DNA of 64,000 nt from Eulemur rufifrons (lineage: Eukaryota > Chordata > Mammalia > Primates > Lemuridae): positions 51,914,001-51,978,000 of the forward strand of contig NC_091010.1 in NCBI RefSeq assembly GCF_041146395.1, read 5' to 3'. The notes under the pieces are model-generated. The model was not told where the DNA came from, made no database searches, and was given only the letters and a program-made list of their open reading frames with translations. The position numbers and the translations under genes are program-made. Below are positions 59,306 through 64,000 of the stretch, piece after piece. How positions within the stretch are numbered: position 1 is the stretch's first letter; each line of letters begins with the position of its first letter.

Positions 59306-60470
59306 AATTAAAACTGAGTCCTGGCAGTTAGGTTGTGTGATAGCTCTAGACGCTAGAAGCAGTGGTAACAGGGTAGGGAAGGAGTTAATTAGTGTTGGGG
59401 TTTTATGAAATTGTTAAGGGGTAGGGTGGGAGGGTGCAAGGGAACTGAAAGTACAGTCAGGGACCACGGAACCCACGCTGAATAAGAGGGAAAATGAATA
59501 CATGAGCCAAGAGAAAGTGGAAAAATGGTAGGATAAATGGATTGGAAGTTCAAATGGAGTAAAGCTGTTGTCATTGATGGCATGACGTAAATGAGCATAA
59601 AAAATAGGCGATGGTGGTCAGAGAGATTTGAAACTGAGGCTTTGGGAGAGACGGTGCATACATTACTGATAATAATGAGCAAGTAATGAATATAGGATTG
59701 GGGGGAGTAAGGTAGAGCAGTCAAAATGTGGGATTATCCCCATGACTGTTAATGTCATCAAAAAGATTTCAAATTAAAAATCAAAAGAAAAAGTGACCCC
59801 AGTGATAAAATTGGAAGGTTAGTAGATGATCACAATGAGAAGCAGTAGCAGGTGGTCAAGTGTGATGTCAAGTGCTCCAAAAGAGTGGGAGTTTTTGAGG
59901 GAGAAAGTTCTAGAAACAACGACCAGAATCAAGGTGTAATCTAATTTCTGGGAACTTGTAGTGTAAGGAGCATGAGGGTAACAAAAACAGGGATGACTTC
60001 ACAGGGCCTCAAGGGAAGCAGTGAATTCAGTAGAGGGACAGTATCTTATTCATGGCAATAAAAAGAGGCCAGTGAGTGAAAAGATTAAAGAGATAATTTT
60101 GATGATGACATTATTCAAGTTCTTAATGATTTTTTGGGTCTGGAGGGACTAAGGAAAAGCATGGAATTTAATCAATTAGGGTATAAACACATTCAAGTGG
60201 GTAAAAAATCTATCTAGGCATAGAAACAAGAAGTTTTAGACATCCAATGGTGTTTGACATAAACAAGGATATAAAAAATAATTGTTTCTTTCCGAACTAT
60301 TTACTAGAGAATGATAAACAAGTTATAAAAATATCTTCTCCCTAAGATTGACTGAATCACAGTCCCTTGGCATTGATTAGTGGTTTACCAGGTAGAGCTA
60401 GATAAACACCTTGTTTCTTGCTGAATGCTATGCTATAACCAAGAACATGGGAAGTTCTAAAGTCTCTGTT
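59306..60470. other. Purine-rich unassigned sequence, right part
   Basis: Over 900 bases with consistent purine-rich wording (for example 'gagtaaggtagagcagtcaa', 'ggagggactaaggaaaagca'). It resembles old mammalian DNA-element or LINE sequence but I could not identify a family. The antisense ORF at 59389-59724 is the pyrimidine-rich shadow. Confidence 0.35.
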
Positions 60471-60484
60471 TAAATTCAGAATAT

Positions 60485-60782
60485 GCCAAGTGTGGTGGCT
60501 CATACCTGTAATTCTAGCACTTTGGGAGGCTGAGGCAGGATGATCGCTTGAGGTCAGGGGTTTGAGATCAGCCTGAGCAAGAGTGAGACCCTGTCTCTAC
60601 AAAAAATAGAAAAATTAGCCAGCGTGGTGGTGTGCACCTGCAGTCTCAGCTACTTTGCTGAAGCAAGAGGATTGCTTGAGCCAAGGAGTTGGAGGTTGCA
60701 CTGAGCTATGATGATGCCACTACCCGCTAGCCCAGGCAACAGAGAGAGATCCTGTCTAAAAACATAAAAAAGAAGCCACAAA
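60485..60782 (+). mobile_element. Older AluJ-like element
   Basis: 'atacctgtaattctagcact', 'aaaaaatagaaaaattagcc' without the strepsirrhine linker insertion, 'gatgatgccactacccgcta', and a short mixed A tail. Target duplication taaattcag(a/g)atat at 60471-60484 and 60783-60796 with one mismatch. Older than the other three Alus by divergence. Confidence 0.9.
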
Positions 60783-60796
60783 TAAATTCAGGATAT

Positions 60797-62715
60797 ATTT
60801 ATTTTTAATGGAGCTCCAAATGTTGGCCCTTCAGAAATGAATCTATGGCAACTGTGTTTATAAAGCTGCCTTAGATTTCATAAGAGATCTCAGTCTTGAT
60901 GACCTAGATCAGCAGTTTCTTAATTGTAAATGATTGAATTTTACTTTTTCATCGCTTTTGGATGAGTCTATTCCCTTGCATTTGGGTTATACAAACAGAA
61001 CAAACTAGGCAATAGCAGGGTATTTCAGCGAAATGTCTTTGATGTACTTGGTGCAGTCTAAGAAATTTGAAGAGGATCTAAACTGGCTATGGAGTTCTAA
61101 AATCTTTTCCCCCTCCTATTTTCAAATGTCAATGTTAATATTTTCCACCTGAACTTGCTAAAATGTTGCAGAAGGATTATAACCTTATCAATAAAGTCAG
61201 AATAAAAAAATGTACTGTGAAGATTTAATTTTCAGATCCCATGAATTTCTATTGATTTGGGAGTACACGGCCAGGAGCAGTGAAAAAGTAATCTGCAATT
61301 TGTATCAAGGATGCCTATTTCAAATGCCTTTGTGTTCTAAAGCTGTTACATTGCAGAAAAATAGGTAACACTACAGATGCGAAAGCTCATGAGAACCTTC
61401 CTAGATATTATATTTTCCTGAAATCTGTTTTAAATGTGAGAATAAAAGATAGTTATAACCTAGTAAAGCTGTGAACTTATATGCTTAAAAAAAATTGTAA
61501 GTGAAGCTGTGGGGAAAAAAAAAAAAAAAGGACCATATTCAAAATGACCTTACAAGAAAACTTACATGAGGACAAAAGGTTTTTCTTGTAATTTTATCTT
61601 AGAATTTACTCTTTGGGCTTTAACATGCCCAATTATTAGAATAAAATAAGAATCACTTTAAAAAAATCTATTGAAAAGAGAATTTTGCCTACAGTTATGT
61701 CATTGAATATTTCCATGTGTGTCTAATTTTTTTAAATTCAACTAGAACAAAAGTAGATGAGTAAACTTAGAGAATCAAAAAAGGAAGCAGTGTACAGATA
61801 ATTGCTTCAAGCATAATATTTACATGGTTTCCTCTACAATATCTAATTCAGGTGCTTTTTCTTATAGATTGAGGGCAAAGTAGAATGATGAGTGGAAGCG
61901 AATGAATAGTAACGCATCTTACTCACCAGAATCACACAACTAGAACACACAGGCAGCAAATACATGGTCTCTGCTGGTAGAGAGCTTATCCTACACTTGT
62001 AGAAAGAACACATATTTAAATGGTACGTAGAAACCTAAAAGTTGCTCATGAGAGTCCATATAGTTCAACACTGGACAAGGTAAATGGAAGGTCATTGACC
62101 AAATGGGAGGTTGCCTTAAGGGAATGAAAGGACGTGATCTAGACAGGAGGTGGTTTTGAGTGCAAGAATATGGACAAAACAGCTTTACACAATATACACT
62201 TCAATACTCTGAATATATTACTGACTTTTCTCAAAGAACAACTTTTCCTCAAATTATACATTGGTAAATGTCTGATTTTGATGAAATGTAGACATTTTCT
62301 CATTGATTTATTATGTTACTTTGGAAATGCTTATTTTTCATTTCAATTGCCATGTCATATAAAGAAAGTCCAAATTTCTCTGCAGTCTCTCTTTAAAAAA
62401 GTAATAACATCTGTAAGTTGTTTGTTCTAACACTCTTTTGATGTATAGAATCCTTTGACCTCCAACATGCAAAACCACAAACATCTAAAATTAATTTTGC
62501 ATGTAGTTCTGGGTAACTATGGGTTTCATAAATCACTCTTGGGCCCATACACCAGGTTAAAAATCATGATATTGCTACTCTGTAGTGTATATTTTCTACA
62601 CACACACAAAAAAAATATTCACAGTGAAATGCATAGATTTATCTCTTTAGAAATTAATGTATTAGTTTTTGTGAAGGAAGATGTACATTAATTAGTATAT
62701 TGTCTTTCCCTCTTT
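60797..62715. other. Repeat-poor stretch
   Basis: About 1.9 kb; an A run at 61513-61529 and a short CA patch at 62598-62607. No gene or family recognised. Confidence 0.4.
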
Positions 62716-62719
62716 ATTT

Positions 62720-63790
62720 TTTAAATTTTTCTATGGAGAATATGAACCAGGTCCAAAAATAGAATAGTATGTATGAACTCTCATGTATCCATCACCCAGC
62801 TTCAACAATTACAAACTCACGGTGAATCACACTGAATATATACCCCATTCTCTGTTTCTCTCCCCTATTATTTTGAAGTAAATCTCATCTGCCATGTAAT
62901 TTCCTTCATAAATACTTCAGTGTACATCTTTAAAAGACAAGAATATTTTTTAGACATAAGAACAGTACTATTGTCACATCAAAAATAATTTTAAAATTAT
63001 TTTTAATATACTCAAATTTATAACTAATGTTCAAATTTCTAATTGTCTTACAGAGATCTTACTTATTTTTAACATTTATTTGAATCAGGATCTAAATACT
63101 ACCCATATATCGGAATTTGTTGATAATGTGTTTTAAGTCTCTTTTCATCTGTATGACCGCGCGCTCTCTCTCTCTCTTTCCTCTGTTCCTCTCCTGCAAT
63201 TTATTTGTCAAACAAACAGGGTCATTAGTCCTGTGAATTATTACAAAATCAATATTTTGTTGATTGCATCCCTGTGATAGAATTTAACATGCTCCTCTGT
63301 CCCCTGCATTTCCTATAAGTTGGAAATTGGATATAGAACCTTGATCCAAATCAGGTCAAAATTTCTTTTTCAAGACTATTTCATAAGTGATGTGTTTTCT
63401 TCAACAGGAAGCAAAAAATGCCTAGTTGTCTCTTTTTTTATGATGTATTCAGACTTTGTGCTGATGCCCAGACTGGTTCCTTCAGTAAGGATTGGAAATC
63501 ATGGTATTATAATATTAGCATTCCTTCTTTAGTCATCAGTTCTCCCCATCTAGTATTTGATTTCTCAATGATACAAAAAAAAAAAAAAAACCAGAATAAA
63601 TACTTGACTCTTTAGTTTTATTTAGTGGTTTTCAAAACAATGAACTGGTTTCTGCCATTTTTTTCTTATTAAGATCTCAGATTTAAACCTATTTGATATG
63701 TTTTAATCCATTCTTGTTATTCTCATTATAGATGTTCAAATTGTCCCATTGTTGGCCAATGGGAACCTCGAAGTTGACCCCTGGGAGATT
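62720..63790 (-). mobile_element. L1M 3' UTR, antisense
   Basis: Long antisense match to an old L1M 3' UTR: 'tgtatccatcacccagcttc', 'cataaatacttcagtgtaca', 'gaatcaggatctaaatacta', 'taagtctcttttcatctgta', 'atgctcctctgtcccctgca' and 'gttcaaattgtcccattgtt'. Contains a CT repeat (63163-63178) after 'gaccgcgcg' and an A run (63575-63591). Short ORFs in it are chance. Confidence 0.75.
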
Positions 63791-63837
63791 ATGGCTTGAC
63801 TGTTGTTATTTATTTTTCACATAGTAGAAACTACTGT

Positions 63838-64000
63838 GATCTGGATGTTTGTGTCCTGCCTTCCGCCAATTCATATGTTGAAATCCTGGACCCCAAGCTG
63901 ATGGTATTAGGAGGTGGGGCCTTTGGGGAGGTGGTTGGATCATGAGGGTGGAGCACAGGTGAGTGCTTACAGAATAGGCCCAAGGGAGCCCACTCACCCC
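63838..64000 (+). mobile_element. MLT1A-type MaLR LTR, cut by the window end
   Basis: Sense LTR start: 'ggatgtttgtgtcctgcctt', 'ccaattcatatgttgaaatc', 'gatggtattaggaggtgggg', 'cctttggggaggtggttgga'. The 3' part lies beyond the window. Same group as the antisense copy at 8060-8428. Confidence 0.85.

Overview
This window looks like nuclear DNA of a primate, most likely a strepsirrhine and probably a lemur. It is AT-rich, full of retroposons, and has no open reading frame that resembles a cellular gene. The lineage call rests on four Alu copies. Three of them (2044-2386, 53465-53803, 58964-59294) carry the strepsirrhine-type linker between the two monomers (an extra AGCTGTCC/GGACAGCT-containing stretch) and the 'ctgagcaagagcgagacc' variant, which differ from ape and monkey Alus. 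The fourth (60485-60782) is an older AluJ-like copy without that linker. I recognised no cellular exon, tRNA or rRNA gene, so this is an intergenic stretch or the inside of a large intron.

Layout. 1-12 kb: a MaLR (MLT1) LTR cut by the window edge, MIRs, one young Alu with an exact 19-bp target duplication, several LTR fragments, and two antisense L2 blocks, the first followed at once by an antisense MLT1A LTR. 12-21 kb: a CA microsatellite, a 3-kb repeat-poor stretch, an LTR-like block, an L2/MIR mosaic, a fossil 7SL-derived monomer (FLAM) and a near-perfect hairpin at 20805-20855. 21-33 kb: a hAT-like element, L1M 3' sequence, an MLT1 LTR, an L1 ORF2 fragment next to a GC-rich block, L2 and MIR, and an old antisense L1 around 30.3-32.1 kb that holds a long imperfect palindrome. 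33-42 kb: a young-looking L1 3' end, MIR and L2 fragments, a decayed mariner transposon closely related to Hsmar1, and two more L1 3' ends. 42.4-47.3 kb: a nearly ORF2-length ancient L1 with a younger L1 nested inside it. 47-64 kb: MIR, L2, three Alus, a FLAM/FRAM-like monomer, L1M pieces and a MaLR LTR running off the right edge.

No genes act together here; the content is mobile-element history. The most interesting items are the Hsmar1-like mariner in what looks like a strepsirrhine genome, two unannotated inverted repeats able to fold as hairpins, a roughly 50-bp segment shared between the L1 3' UTR at 46.9 kb and its flank at 47.5 kb, MIRs split by unclassified insertions, and an unusual GC-rich block at 27.45-28.04 kb. 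Family names come from my memory of consensus sequences, not from a search, and boundaries of the old repeats are approximate.
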